From the NCBI GenBank assembly GCA_039819565.1, contig JBCBRU010000003.1, positions 1 to 53,054 on the forward strand: 53,054 nt of DNA, given 5' to 3'. This document shows, in pieces, positions 26,401 through 35,846 of the stretch. The number at the start of each line of letters is the position of its first letter. The stretch's first letter is position 1. Below the pieces are notes generated by a model. It had not been told where the DNA came from. It ran no database searches and was given only the letters and a program-made list of their open reading frames with translations. The DNA is from JAHQVK01 sp039819565 (lineage in GTDB: Bacteria; Myxococcota; Kuafuiibacteriia; Kuafuiibacteriales; Kuafuiibacteriaceae). The position numbers were made by a program, and so were the translations under genes.

Positions 26401-27024
26401 GCCGGGCCGCGCCGGGACCTGCCAAGCCGTCTCCATCACCACGTCGCCCCAAAGATGAAGTCCCCAGCCCGAGTACATCTCGTCACCTCGGACGTAGTAG
26501 ATCGCCACCTGGTTCTCTCCAGGAATCGCGGGGGGCGCCCGGGTCAGCGCTTGCTCGGCTCCGTGGAACCACCACACTCCGTTCGAGGCGCTCGTGACGG
26601 ACACGGTCAGCGGCATGGCGGGCTCCATGGTGGTGCCATCCGTGAGCTGGAAGGTGATGGACTGGGCGTCCGCGGTGGGCGTCACTTCGAAGACCGCGCC
26701 GAAGTCGTCCTCGGTCGTGAGAGCGATAGTTCCGGGGTTCTCCACGTCGCCCGAAATGACGACCGACCACCCCGCATAGGTGAGATCGGGGCGATGATAG
26801 TGAACCGCGAAGGCGGTGGGCATCGTCGTCCCCATATCTTCGGGAGGCGTGCCCATGTCTTCGACGGTCCCGGCGTCTCCCGCATCGGGCGGGGTCGCGC
26901 CGGTGTCGGTCATCGCGCCGGCGTCCGGCATGGCCGGAGCATCGTCTCCGCCGCAGGCCGAAGCGGACGCGATCAGCGCCATCCCCACACTCCAAGCGAC
27001 GGTCGTCTTGGTCCAAATACTCAT
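23464..27024 (-). CDS. pulA: Pullulanase (GH13 type I) lipoprotein with tandem CBM41 modules
   Basis: This protein of about 1186 residues has a lipobox in 'IASASACGGDD' and a Pro/Asp/Met/Gly linker. Two CBM41-like starch-binding segments follow ('VHYHRPDLTYAGWSVVISGD', 'VAIYYVRGDEMYSGWGLHLW'), then an N-terminal pullulanase domain, a CBM48-like part ('TLRVWAPTAQSVELIQYD') and the GH13 catalytic domain. Pullulanase 'GYDPYHYTTPEGSYAS' is present. Catalytic residues are the Asp in 'GAFRFDLMGHH', the Glu in 'VYGEGWDFGE' and the His-Asp in 'VSKHDNQTFFD'. It debranches alpha-1,6 links of pullulan, starch or glycogen at the cell surface or periplasm. ATG 27024 with GGGGGGAGGA upstream is chosen over an in-frame start at 27084. 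It follows malS by 34 bases. Confidence 0.93.
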   Translation of the reverse strand: MSIWTKTTVAWSVGMALIASASACGGDDAPAMPDAGAMTDTGATPPDAGDAGTVEDMGTPPEDMGTTMPTAFAVHYHRPDLTYAGWSVVISGDVENPGTIALTTEDDFGAVFEVTPTADAQSITFQLTDGTTMEPAMPLTVSVTSASNGVWWFHGAEQALTRAPPAIPGENQVAIYYVRGDEMYSGWGLHLWGDVVMETAWQVPARPGGTDGELGSWWIVDVQPDGDRVNLIVHMGDIKDPGPDMGFDISMFGDIVFLKSGSADIFTTPQDIPAFQIDGMSAHWVSQDSILYALPDGATQAELRWAADASIRVNEALDVEGGQMAALTPSTDPLPTAVSEKFPHLTSRNRLVVPASAPLEDMLRSQLVVVARDDQGTAVGATRVQIPGVLDELYAYDGDLGATFDNQSPTLRVWAPTAQSVELIQYDDALTPIEKMPMDWDASTGTWSLTGDAGWYGRYYRYEVTVYHPATDKVETLEVTDPYSVSLSANSQHSQIIDLRNDAALKPQGWDTLVIPPLAAPEDVVIYEGHVRDFSISDTSVPVADRGKYLAFTHNGQSPALLSAGMAHLQELAAAGLTIFHILPAFDIATVVEDPAGRVDLDDTFERLCMLNGTVPMAECVKHGATSIREVLASLDPTSGDAQQIVTWMKGLDGFNWGYDPYHYTTPEGSYASTASGTQRILEFRQMVMALAQLNLRTALDVVYNHTNASGISTRSVLDKVVPGYYHRLNADTGSVERSTCCDNTASEFAMMEKLMVDSLLTWAQDYKVGAFRFDLMGHHMVRNMQRVRAALDQVDPQIYVYGEGWDFGEVQGGQRGLNATQLNLAGTGIGTFNDRIRDAVRGGGPFDSGADNRATQGFATGLFTAPNESNSGSAAEQATLLELSDLIRIGMAGNLRNFPIIDRNGSRATGRFVPYNGAQGGYTLDPQESVNYVSKHDNQTFFDIGAYKMATGTTMADRTRRQNLAMDVTVLGQGVPFLHMGVDLLRSKSMERDSFDSGDWFNVVDWTRGTNNWNVGLPNAEKDQSNWPTISPIIQDAAIAPTTADITFASTHLREVLRIRSGSPLFRLQTEADVQTRVDYHNVGASQVPGMIVQSITDGTCAGNDLDPQFDAVLTVINGTPSQQVFELTGASGFILHPTLQGSADTTVQGASFGNARFTVPALTTAVFVQPQAGAQGSGLPCNTR

Positions 27025-27058
27025 CGTGAATCCTCCCCCCAAACTCTCTCGGTGGTGC

Positions 27059-28882
<1,824 letters not shown>

Positions 28883-29018
28883 GGTTCCTCCCAAGCACGG
28901 GGCGCGTGCCCCGGGCTCTAGACACTCAACGCTGAGTCACGCTCGCCGTCAAGACGCGCAGAGGCCCGAAGACGGGCCCCGAATCGGGGATGACCCCGGT
29001 TCGAAAGTGGGAAGCTGT
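28883..29018 (-). promoter_or_regulatory. Upstream region of malS-pulA with hairpin and small palindrome
   Basis: The gap holds a hairpin CGGGGC-GCGT-GCCCCG (28898-28913) just ahead of the ribosome-binding site and a palindrome ACTCA-ACGC-TGAGT (about 28923-28936). There is also a GGCCCG-AAGA-CGGGCC stem nearer the upstream gene that may end it. On the reverse strand a TTGACG lies upstream of the palindrome, but no clear -10 follows. Regulatory roles are inference. Confidence 0.4.
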
Positions 29019-30413
29019 TCAGGAGGGCAGGGCCCGAAAGGTCCCGAGCAGAGCTTCGGCTCCGAGTCCGAGTCCCCAACCCGCCCCGAAGAAGAGGACG
29101 CTTCGGAGCTCGCGGACGGGGTGGAAGTAGCCGTTTCGGATCAGGCCGAACCAAACCACGACCAAGGTGGGCACCTCGGACAAGGCCACCGCCCAAACCA
29201 GGCCCGGGAACCCTCCCCAGTGCCATCCGAGGGGGACGGCCACGACGATCCACACCGCTCGGCCAAAGCTCCGGAAAAAGGTGTATTTCGTCATCCCGAG
29301 GGCAAACAGAAGGGTCTCCGCCGGGGTGAGCGCGGCGCTCATGGCGACCTCCACCGAGAAGATCTCGAGGATGGCGCCGGCCTGGGCGTATTCGGCGGAG
29401 TAGAGCAGGTCGATCACCGAGGAGCCCAAGACCATGAGAACCCCCGCCGCGGTCACGAAGACCGCGTCGAGGCGGAGGCGCGCTTGGTCATAGCTCCGGG
29501 CCAGGAGGCGCCGACGTTCATGGGGGCTGGAGGCCAGCTCGCGGTAGCGCTCCGCGAAGGCCGGAAAAACGACGGCTCTCACCAGCCGGACCTGAAGAAC
29601 TTGCACCGCCATCTTGAGGCGGCCCGCGATGGCGTAGACCCCAAGGTCGGCGAAGCCCTCGAGGAGGCGAGCGAGGATCAGCCGGTCGCCCTGGATGGAA
29701 ACGAAGTGCAGCGCCGTGCTTCCGAAGATCCACTTCCCAAAGGTGAAGATCTCGCGAAGCGCCTCGGGCTCGAGAAGGAAGCGGTGCGGGATGCTGGGCA
29801 AGAAGCGGTGGCTGCCCACGAGGCGGATCAGGGCCCCCACCCAGCTCCCTAGCACCAAGACCCAAACCGAGGGCCAAACCATGGCCGCTCCCACCTGGGC
29901 GAACACGGTGCCCAGCTGGAGCGCCACCTCGAGCTTGATGACTCCGCGAAGATGGATGCGGCGCGATTCGGTATGAAGTGAGGTGGCGTCGAACCCGTCG
30001 ATGAGGGCGACGAGGCCAATCCCCGGAATCAGATAGGCCAGCATCGGTTGGCCGTAGAACAGGGACGCCCCCACTCCGATGGGGACAGATACGAGGGTGA
30101 GGAGCACCCCTCGGATGGCCTGAATGGTCCATGCGGTGTTCAGAAAGTTAGGGTCATCACCCCGCGGGCTCTGCACGATGCACGTTCCGAGACCGACATC
30201 GGAGAAGAGATAGAGCGCCGTGAGAAAGACATACACGAGCTCCATGAGTCCGTAGACTTCCGGTACAAGGAGCCGCGTAAGTACGAGACTGCTTCCCAGT
30301 CGGATGAGCTGGACGGCGCCGTGACCCAGGGTCGTCCACCCCGTCGAACTCATGATGCGAGAGCGGCGAGCGGCAGCGGGAGAGGCGGGGTCGGGGTCCG
30401 TGCCAGCCGCCAT
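29019..30413 (-). CDS. Oligosaccharide flippase / polysaccharide biosynthesis membrane protein (Wzx-like)
   Basis: The 464-residue protein has about twelve hydrophobic segments. Its N-terminus carries 'SSTGWTTLGHGAVQLIRLGS' and 'LVLTRLLVPEVYGLMELVYV', typical of the MATE-related polysaccharide transporter family that flips lipid-linked repeat units across the inner membrane. The late part ('LLFALGMTKYTFFRSFGRA') fits the same fold. The start is ATG 30413, with ATG 30353 a plausible alternative. It is divergent from the SDR and glycosyltransferase genes at 30514-32347, which fits an envelope glycan cluster. The glycan is unknown. Confidence 0.85.
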   Translation of the reverse strand: MAAGTDPDPASPAAARRSRIMSSTGWTTLGHGAVQLIRLGSSLVLTRLLVPEVYGLMELVYVFLTALYLFSDVGLGTCIVQSPRGDDPNFLNTAWTIQAIRGVLLTLVSVPIGVGASLFYGQPMLAYLIPGIGLVALIDGFDATSLHTESRRIHLRGVIKLEVALQLGTVFAQVGAAMVWPSVWVLVLGSWVGALIRLVGSHRFLPSIPHRFLLEPEALREIFTFGKWIFGSTALHFVSIQGDRLILARLLEGFADLGVYAIAGRLKMAVQVLQVRLVRAVVFPAFAERYRELASSPHERRRLLARSYDQARLRLDAVFVTAAGVLMVLGSSVIDLLYSAEYAQAGAILEIFSVEVAMSAALTPAETLLFALGMTKYTFFRSFGRAVWIVVAVPLGWHWGGFPGLVWAVALSEVPTLVVVWFGLIRNGYFHPVRELRSVLFFGAGWGLGLGAEALLGTFRALPS

Positions 30414-30513
30414 CGGACTTGAGCGGATACAGCAAGGGGGCCCGGGTCGGGAGCCTTTTCGATGCGCTCGCGACGCCCTAGAAAATCATCGCTCGGCTGA
30501 TAGCCTATCCCTC

Positions 30514-31386
30514 ATGCGGGTGGGCATCGTCGGGGCTGGGTTCGTAGGGCAGGCTTTGGCCGAGCAGCTCGCCGCCGCCGGACACTCGGCTGTGGCGGTG
30601 CGGCGTCAGCCTCAGGCCTCGGACGGTGGAGCCGCGATCGAGGTCCGGGCTGCCGATCTGGACGCGCCGGAGTCGGTGCGGGCGGCCCTCGACGGGGTCG
30701 AGCGCGTGGTTCACCTCGCGCCCCCACCCCGCGACGGGGGTGGCGAGGACCAAGCGGCCAGGTTCGCCCGGAGTCTTCCTCGGGGCTGCGACCGGGTCGT
30801 CTACGGGTCGACCACCGGCGTGTACCGCCCTCCCGAAGACCCCGAACTATGGATCGATGAGGAAAGTCCCGTGGATCCCCCAGGGCCGGGCGGACGGGCT
30901 CGCTTGGCCTACGAGCGCGGCCTCATGGAGCACTCCCCCGCTCCGCTGTTTCGCGTACGTATCACCGCCATCTATGGGCCCGGGCGGACCGTGGCCGAGA
31001 GGCTGCGGCGAGGCGACCTGCTGCTCTTTCGGGACGGCCCCCTTACGAGCCGGATCCACCGCGACGATCTCGCTCGAATCCTGTCCGCGATGGTGCTCCA
31101 CGCCGCTCCGCCGCCGCTGATGGTGGCGTGCGACGAGAGGCCCGCCACCACGCTCGAAGTGGCGAGCTTTGCCGCCGCCCAACTCGGTCTCGACCTCCCC
31201 GAGGTCCTCAGCCGCGAGGAGGCTTCGAAGGCCATGTCGGCACGGGCCCGGGAGCTCCGAATGAACGGCAAACGATGCCGGTCCCTCTACCGGGAGGACC
31301 TCATCGGTCCATTGGACTACCCGACCTACCAAGAGGGCATCGCGTCGGCCCTCGCAGACGTGGTCACGGAGCCACGAGGTTGCTAG
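30514..31386 (+). CDS. NAD(P)-dependent epimerase/dehydratase (extended SDR)
   Basis: This protein of about 290 residues starts with the nucleotide-binding 'VGIVGAGFVGQALAEQL'. It continues with an atypical SDR layout: 'GVERVVHLAPPPRDGG', 'VVYGSTTGVYRPPEDPE' and 'RITAIYGPGRTVAERL'. The catalytic Tyr of 'YxxxK' is replaced by a different arrangement near 'LAYERGLME', so catalysis is uncertain. The 'STTGVY' strand fits the family. ATG 30514 is the start that gives a normal Rossmann N-terminus; the frame extends far upstream without need. It precedes a glycosyltransferase gene by ten bases, likely co-transcribed. Confidence 0.82.
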   Translation: MRVGIVGAGFVGQALAEQLAAAGHSAVAVRRQPQASDGGAAIEVRAADLDAPESVRAALDGVERVVHLAPPPRDGGGEDQAARFARSLPRGCDRVVYGSTTGVYRPPEDPELWIDEESPVDPPGPGGRARLAYERGLMEHSPAPLFRVRITAIYGPGRTVAERLRRGDLLLFRDGPLTSRIHRDDLARILSAMVLHAAPPPLMVACDERPATTLEVASFAAAQLGLDLPEVLSREEASKAMSARARELRMNGKRCRSLYREDLIGPLDYPTYQEGIASALADVVTEPRGC

Positions 31387-31396
31387 GCGAAGGTCC

Positions 31397-32347
31397 ATGA
31401 AGGTCCTCGCGATCATCGTGAACTTCCGCACCCCGGACCTCGCGCTCGACGCCGTGCGAGCTCTGGTTCCGGAGCTCGAGGGTCTCCCGGCCCGGGTCAT
31501 CGTGGTCGAGAACGACTCCGGCGACGGATCCTACGAGAAGATCGAGGCGGGCATCGCCGCCGCCGACTGGGGGGATCGTGTCGAGCTGATCGCCTCCGGA
31601 CGCAATGGAGGTTTCGGGTTTGGCAACAACGTGGGGATGCGTCGTGGCTTCGCGTCCGGGGAGCTGCCCGAGTATGTCTATCTCCTCAATCCCGACGCGA
31701 AGACCGACCCCGGCGCCGTCAAAGCGCTGATCGACGCGATGGACGCCCGCCCCGACGCGGGCATCGCGGGGAGCTACATCCATCTCATGGATGGCTCGCC
31801 CTTCGTGAACGCCTTCAACTTCCACGGGGTTCTCAGCGAACTGGAGGGAAACGTCCGCTTCGGCCCGCTCACCAAACTGCTCGCGGGGCAGTCGATCCTC
31901 GTGCGCCCGACCCCGGAGACGACGACCGAGGTCGACTGGGTGGGCGGGGCTTCGATGATGATGCGCCGCTCGATGTTGGACGAGATCGGGCTCTTCGATG
32001 AGACCTTCTTCCTCTACTTCGAAGAGACGGAGCTCTGCCTGAGAGCCAAGAAGGCGGGATGGAAGACGCTCTATGTTCCGGAGTCTTCGGTCGGGCACAT
32101 TGGGTGTGCCGCCACCGGCGCCTACGATGTTGAGAAGCGGCGCCCCGAGTACTGGTTCGACTCGCGGCGCTACTACTACGAAAAGCACTTCGGAAAGGTG
32201 TACACGCAGTTCGCCGACGCTGCCCTCGTGTACGGGCAGCTGGTGTGGAAGCTACGGCGTCTCGTCGAGCGCAAGCCCGCTCGAGACCCCGCCTTCTTCG
32301 TTCGAGACTTTCTCACCCACAAGTTCGGGCTCCCGCGACGAAGCTGA
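31397..32347 (+). CDS. Family 2 glycosyltransferase (rhamnosyltransferase-like)
   Basis: The 316-residue protein has the GT-A start 'VLAIIVNFRTPDLALDAV' and 'VIVVENDSGDGSYEKIE'. It contains 'GRNGGFGFGNNVGMR', and the metal-binding region is in 'VYLLNPDAKTDPGAV'. The acceptor region shows 'WVGGASMMMRRSMLDEIGLF' and 'ETFFLYFEETELCLRAKKAG', as in WbbL/rhamnosyl-type enzymes. It is a cytoplasmic, membrane-associated enzyme adding sugars to polysaccharide repeat units. It is the second gene after the SDR, and the donor sugar is not predictable. It converges on the phosphopantetheinyl transferase gene. Confidence 0.9.
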   Translation: MKVLAIIVNFRTPDLALDAVRALVPELEGLPARVIVVENDSGDGSYEKIEAGIAAADWGDRVELIASGRNGGFGFGNNVGMRRGFASGELPEYVYLLNPDAKTDPGAVKALIDAMDARPDAGIAGSYIHLMDGSPFVNAFNFHGVLSELEGNVRFGPLTKLLAGQSILVRPTPETTTEVDWVGGASMMMRRSMLDEIGLFDETFFLYFEETELCLRAKKAGWKTLYVPESSVGHIGCAATGAYDVEKRRPEYWFDSRRYYYEKHFGKVYTQFADAALVYGQLVWKLRRLVERKPARDPAFFVRDFLTHKFGLPRRS

Positions 32348-32365
32348 ACCGTATCTGCCGGGACA

Positions 32366-33016
32366 TTAGATGCGAACGGCGCTGAGGATCCACGGGCCGA
32401 TCCGGCGCCAGCTCCCTTGCGCTCTCGGGGTAGGGAGATAGCGGCCGGCCGGATGATGGACCTCCACCTCGAAGGTCTGGGCGCTCAGGTCCATATGCAA
32501 AGATACATCGAGGAAATCGAGCAAGGTCTCGGTGTATCGGTACTGCGCCTTGTAGAAAGCCTCTTTAGCGGAAAAGGCCACCTTCGCGAGGTCGCGGGTC
32601 ACGGTCCGTTCGTCGGGGCGGACGATAAGGCGCGCCATGGCTTCCGGAAGAGGGCTTGCCTCCTCGACATCGAGTCCTAGGCCGACCTCGCCCCGGGTGA
32701 CCGCGACCACGGCAACCTCGTCGGTGTGAGTGATCGTCCCCGCGACGCCGCTTGGCCACTCCGGCGCCCGGTCCTCGCGCCGCGGAAGATGGCGCACCGG
32801 GGAGCCCACCTCGGCGAGCAGAGCCCGAGCCAGGGTGCGTCCCACCGCAAACTCACGACGTCGCTTTTCGACCGCGGTGGCCACGACCGCATCCTCCTCT
32901 GGAGGGAGGCTCGGAATCGGCCCCGCCAGCGCGGCCGCGCGGGTCCGGACGTTCGCGCCGAGGAGGGCTCGGCTCTGGTCCGCCAGGGCTTCGATCAGAC
33001 TTTCGTCCGCAGGCAT
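32366..33016 (-). CDS. 4'-phosphopantetheinyl transferase (EntD-like)
   Basis: The 216-residue protein carries the Sfp/EntD family motifs in order. These are 'KRRREFAVGRTLAR', 'PSGVAGTITHTDEVAVVAV', the metal-binding 'GLGLDVEE' and 'VAFSAKEAFYKAQY', whose Glu/Lys are catalytic. It transfers the phosphopantetheine arm of CoA to carrier-protein Ser residues in the cytoplasm. No polyketide, peptide synthetase or acyl carrier gene is in the window, so its partner is elsewhere. It is divergent from the CMD-like gene by 54 bases and converges on the glycosyltransferase gene. Confidence 0.9.
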   Translation of the reverse strand: MPADESLIEALADQSRALLGANVRTRAAALAGPIPSLPPEEDAVVATAVEKRRREFAVGRTLARALLAEVGSPVRHLPRREDRAPEWPSGVAGTITHTDEVAVVAVTRGEVGLGLDVEEASPLPEAMARLIVRPDERTVTRDLAKVAFSAKEAFYKAQYRYTETLLDFLDVSLHMDLSAQTFEVEVHHPAGRYLPTPRAQGSWRRIGPWILSAVRI

Positions 33017-33070
33017 CGGGAGTGACCACAGTGTTTCTCAATTGGCGCACGCAGGACTACCCTCCCGCGG

Positions 33071-33685
33071 GTGCTGACCGATGCCGACGCGCGGCTGTGT
33101 CGCCTGTTCTCGTCGATCATCCTGGGGAAATGGGATGACGTGATGGCGCTTCGGCGTTCGGTGTCGCCGCCGGAGCCGGATCGGCGATGGAGAGAGTGCG
33201 TCCTCATGGTGCATCTGTTTGGCGGGGTCCCGCGGATGATCGAAGCCTTCGATCATCTCGAGGCGGCCGGCGGTCTCGGCGAACCCACCGAGGAGGAGCT
33301 CCGCGAAGAGGGAGATCTCCAAGCGCGCGGACGGCAGATGTTCGAGACGATCTACGGAAACCGGGCCCGAGCCGTCCGTGAGCATCTGCACCGCCACCAC
33401 CCCGCTCTCGGCGATTGGGTGGCCTCTCACGCCTACGGGCGGGTGCTGAGCCGGCCGGGTCTGGACGCGGCCACGCGGGAGCTCCTCGCCGTGGCCGCCC
33501 TCGCCTCGCTCGGTCAGGAACGCCAGCTCGCCAGTCACGCCCGAGGCGCCGTCCGCTGCGGGGCGGACCCGGACGCCGTGGAGGCCGTCCTGGACCTTTT
33601 GCCGGCCGACCTTCCTCCTCTTCGGCTCGAGAAGGCCCGCGTCGTCGTGCGGAAGTTCGCGCAGCCCTCCGGTCAGAAACGGTAG
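33071..33685 (+). CDS. Carboxymuconolactone decarboxylase-like (AhpD fold) protein
   Basis: The 204-residue protein starts at GTG 33071. It has two helical halves: an N-terminal 'CVLMVHLFGGVPRMIEAFDH' and a C-terminal 'TRELLAVAALASLGQERQLASHARGAVRCG' region of the CMD/AhpD type. The Cys-x-x-Cys of true AhpD peroxidase partners is missing in the second half, where 'QLASHARGAV' stands instead. It is therefore probably not a thiol reductase; members without the pair act in ring decarboxylation or are of unknown role. The 3' end overlaps the convergent barrel gene by a few bases. Confidence 0.8.
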   Translation: MLTDADARLCRLFSSIILGKWDDVMALRRSVSPPEPDRRWRECVLMVHLFGGVPRMIEAFDHLEAAGGLGEPTEEELREEGDLQARGRQMFETIYGNRARAVREHLHRHHPALGDWVASHAYGRVLSRPGLDAATRELLAVAALASLGQERQLASHARGAVRCGADPDAVEAVLDLLPADLPPLRLEKARVVVRKFAQPSGQKR

Positions 33686-35304
33686 GCCGCTCCGAGGGCG
33701 AGACCCCAGGACTGATCGATGGCTCCCCCCGCGACCGGAAAGTCGCCTGGTTCTGGATCGAAGCTCGCGAAGTAGCGGCGAAGCTCGAACTCGGCCTGCA
33801 CGTCCAGACCCGGAAGGAGCGTGTAGCCGGCCCCTACGTGGGCATCGACACCGGCCACGCTGGCGTTCGGGAACCACTCAGAGCTCGCGAGCTCTCCCGA
33901 CGACAGCACCTGGCGCCACCCCACCCCAGCGCGAAGGCTGAGCGCCCCGAGGATCGCGAAGGTGCCGTCCGCGCCCGCTCGAACGAAGGCGTACTCGACG
34001 CTCGGGACCCCGGGGTCGGTGCCATCCTCGGCGTCTTCGAGGCCGAACGCATCCAAGCCTCCCCCGAGCGAAATGCTCGCCCGATGGGGACCGAGGGGGA
34101 TGCGGCCCCGAAGCCCCGCCAAGAATCCCCCGGCTGAGGTCCCAAAGCTCTCTCCGCCAGGGTTGCTGGAGTCGACGCCGAGAAGGAGGTCGGCCTCGAT
34201 CTCGACCCCGATCCACGACAGGAGTCCGTCCGTCACGTAGGCCCCAGGGAACCACCGCGCCTCCAGACGCAGGGCCGGTGCGGCCGAGAGGTCGTAGGGC
34301 CTGAGGCCCCCGAAGAGGTCATCGTTGTAGCTGAGGTTTCGGCCGACCAGCCGGAGGGCGGCGGCGAGCTCCACGGCCGCCGGACCCGAGCTCGTCGAAG
34401 GGGCGGGGGGCGCCGCGGCGGCCGCGGGCGGAGAGGCATCTCGCGCCAGGGTCGAAGCGGCGGGCGCCGGGGGGGCCTCGGGAGGAGCCGAAGGCGGCGG
34501 AGGAGGGGGAGGCTGGAGTTTGGCCAGGGATGCGCCGAGCTTTGTGAGAAGGCCCTCCGCCAACGTCCGGGACCGGGGGCTGTCCGCCTCCACGAGGTCT
34601 CGGTTGGCGCCGTTCGGCCCGATGACCACCAGGGCCGCTCGCCAGCGTCGACGACGGCGAACGAGGTCGAGCTCGATGAAGCCGTCGAGTTCCTCCTTGT
34701 CGGCCCACGTGGCGCGTTCGGATGCGGTCAGCGGCGGATCTCCCGGAAGGGGCACGACGGTGAGCCACGGAGCCGCTTCGAAGACGTCTCGGATCTGGTC
34801 GAGCCCCGCTCCGGGACCTCGCGCGTTCAGCCAAGCGACCCGGCGAGCCTGCGCCGGCGGGGGGGCGCGGAGGAGGCTCATTCCCAGGGCGTCCCAGAGC
34901 TGGCGCCCCACGGCGTCGTCGAGCAGGGCGATGTTGGTCTCGGTGGCCTCCAAGGTGGCCGCGGGCGGGCCGGAAGCGGTGTAGGTGACCCGAAGTCGTC
35001 CGACCCAGGCGCCGCTCGCCCGGGTCACGGTTCCGCGGACCACGGCGGCCACTCGGAGCGCTCGGCAGGCGGCCTCGAAGCCCTCGACGGAAGCGGCATC
35101 GAGACCTCGAGCCTTCGCTTCGCGCTCGAGCTCGCCCGGAGAGACCAGACGCACCGAAGGGGTATGGGCGGAGATAGCCCTGAGGGCCGCGGTCCTGACC
35201 TGGGTCGCCGTGGGACCGTCGAAGGGGGCCACCGCCACGAGGGGAGAGGAGCCGGGCTCGGCTCCGACGCCCGCCATTGAGAGGAGGACGGAGAGCGCGA
35301 TCAT
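33673..35304 (-). CDS. Two-part envelope protein: N-terminal globular domain, Pro/Ala linker, C-terminal outer-membrane barrel
   Basis: This 543-residue protein has an N-terminal signal ('MIALSVLLSMAGVGA') and a domain with 'VAVAPFDGPTATQVRTAALR' and 'LVSPGELEREAKARGLDAAS', of the kind seen in myxobacterial envelope proteins that bind small molecules or lipids. A run of Pro and Ala residues follows at about 270-320. The last 210 residues have strand patterning and end with 'GLALGAAYRF', an aromatic barrel end. The combination suggests an outer-membrane barrel with a periplasmic domain. ATG 35304 overlaps the stop of the Cys-rich lipoprotein gene (ATGA). The role is unknown. Confidence 0.7.
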   Translation of the reverse strand: MIALSVLLSMAGVGAEPGSSPLVAVAPFDGPTATQVRTAALRAISAHTPSVRLVSPGELEREAKARGLDAASVEGFEAACRALRVAAVVRGTVTRASGAWVGRLRVTYTASGPPAATLEATETNIALLDDAVGRQLWDALGMSLLRAPPPAQARRVAWLNARGPGAGLDQIRDVFEAAPWLTVVPLPGDPPLTASERATWADKEELDGFIELDLVRRRRRWRAALVVIGPNGANRDLVEADSPRSRTLAEGLLTKLGASLAKLQPPPPPPPSAPPEAPPAPAASTLARDASPPAAAAAPPAPSTSSGPAAVELAAALRLVGRNLSYNDDLFGGLRPYDLSAAPALRLEARWFPGAYVTDGLLSWIGVEIEADLLLGVDSSNPGGESFGTSAGGFLAGLRGRIPLGPHRASISLGGGLDAFGLEDAEDGTDPGVPSVEYAFVRAGADGTFAILGALSLRAGVGWRQVLSSGELASSEWFPNASVAGVDAHVGAGYTLLPGLDVQAEFELRRYFASFDPEPGDFPVAGGAIDQSWGLALGAAYRF

Positions 35305-35744
35305 GAGTCGGTCTCCCCGGAACCGGCCGCCACGGCGGTGACCCATCCCTCGAGGCAGGCTTTCTCGTCCTCGGGGAGAGGCAGCTGGCCGAGGGGCATC
35401 GGGTCGCCGCACCTGGGGACCGCGCTGACTTTGTCCAAGAGGTAGGACATCGCGGGCGAAGAGGTATCGACCAGACGGCGCGGGGGACATCCTTGGGACA
35501 CGGCGTCGAGAAGTCGGCTGGCCACGCCCGGGCTCACCAAGTCGAGCTGAGCGGCCACGGTGGGGGCGGCGTGGCAGTCTCCTGAGCCGCACCGCACCGC
35601 GAGAAGATCGGCGGGGACGTCGAAGCCTCGGAGCGTACAGGTGGGGGGAGGAAAGCGGTCGGGGTCCTCGAGGGCCCCAGCGCAGCCGCAGGGCACGGCG
35701 AGGCTCAAGATGAGGGCACCGACCCGGCCTCGTGGGATGCCCAT
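35301..35744 (-). CDS. Small lipoprotein with C-x4-C-H motif
   Basis: This 147-residue protein has a lipobox in 'SLAVPCGCAG' and several conserved-looking Cys. One motif is 'RCGSGDCHAAP', a Cys-x4-Cys-His arrangement rather than the CxxCH of standard cytochromes c. A second Cys pair lies later ('PRCGDPMPLG'). The family is common in Myxococcota as an envelope lipoprotein with possible haem or metal binding, but that role is inference. It is co-transcribed with the barrel protein through a four-base overlap. Confidence 0.6.
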   Translation of the reverse strand: MGIPRGRVGALILSLAVPCGCAGALEDPDRFPPPTCTLRGFDVPADLLAVRCGSGDCHAAPTVAAQLDLVSPGVASRLLDAVSQGCPPRRLVDTSSPAMSYLLDKVSAVPRCGDPMPLGQLPLPEDEKACLEGWVTAVAAGSGETDS

Positions 35745-35846
35745 TCCCTACACCCGCGCACGCTTTGGGAGGACCGTCAACGCCGCGGTCAGAGCGGCCG
35801 AACTCGGAGCGTCAGGCGGGGCGAATCCGAACGGCCGCCTCTGGAG

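Noticed and set aside
28984..28995. A GGGGATGA sequence like a MalT box upstream of malS
   Set aside because: It matches only eight of ten bases of the E. coli box, is single, and no MalT-type regulator is visible. Such sequence is expected by chance in this GC-rich DNA.
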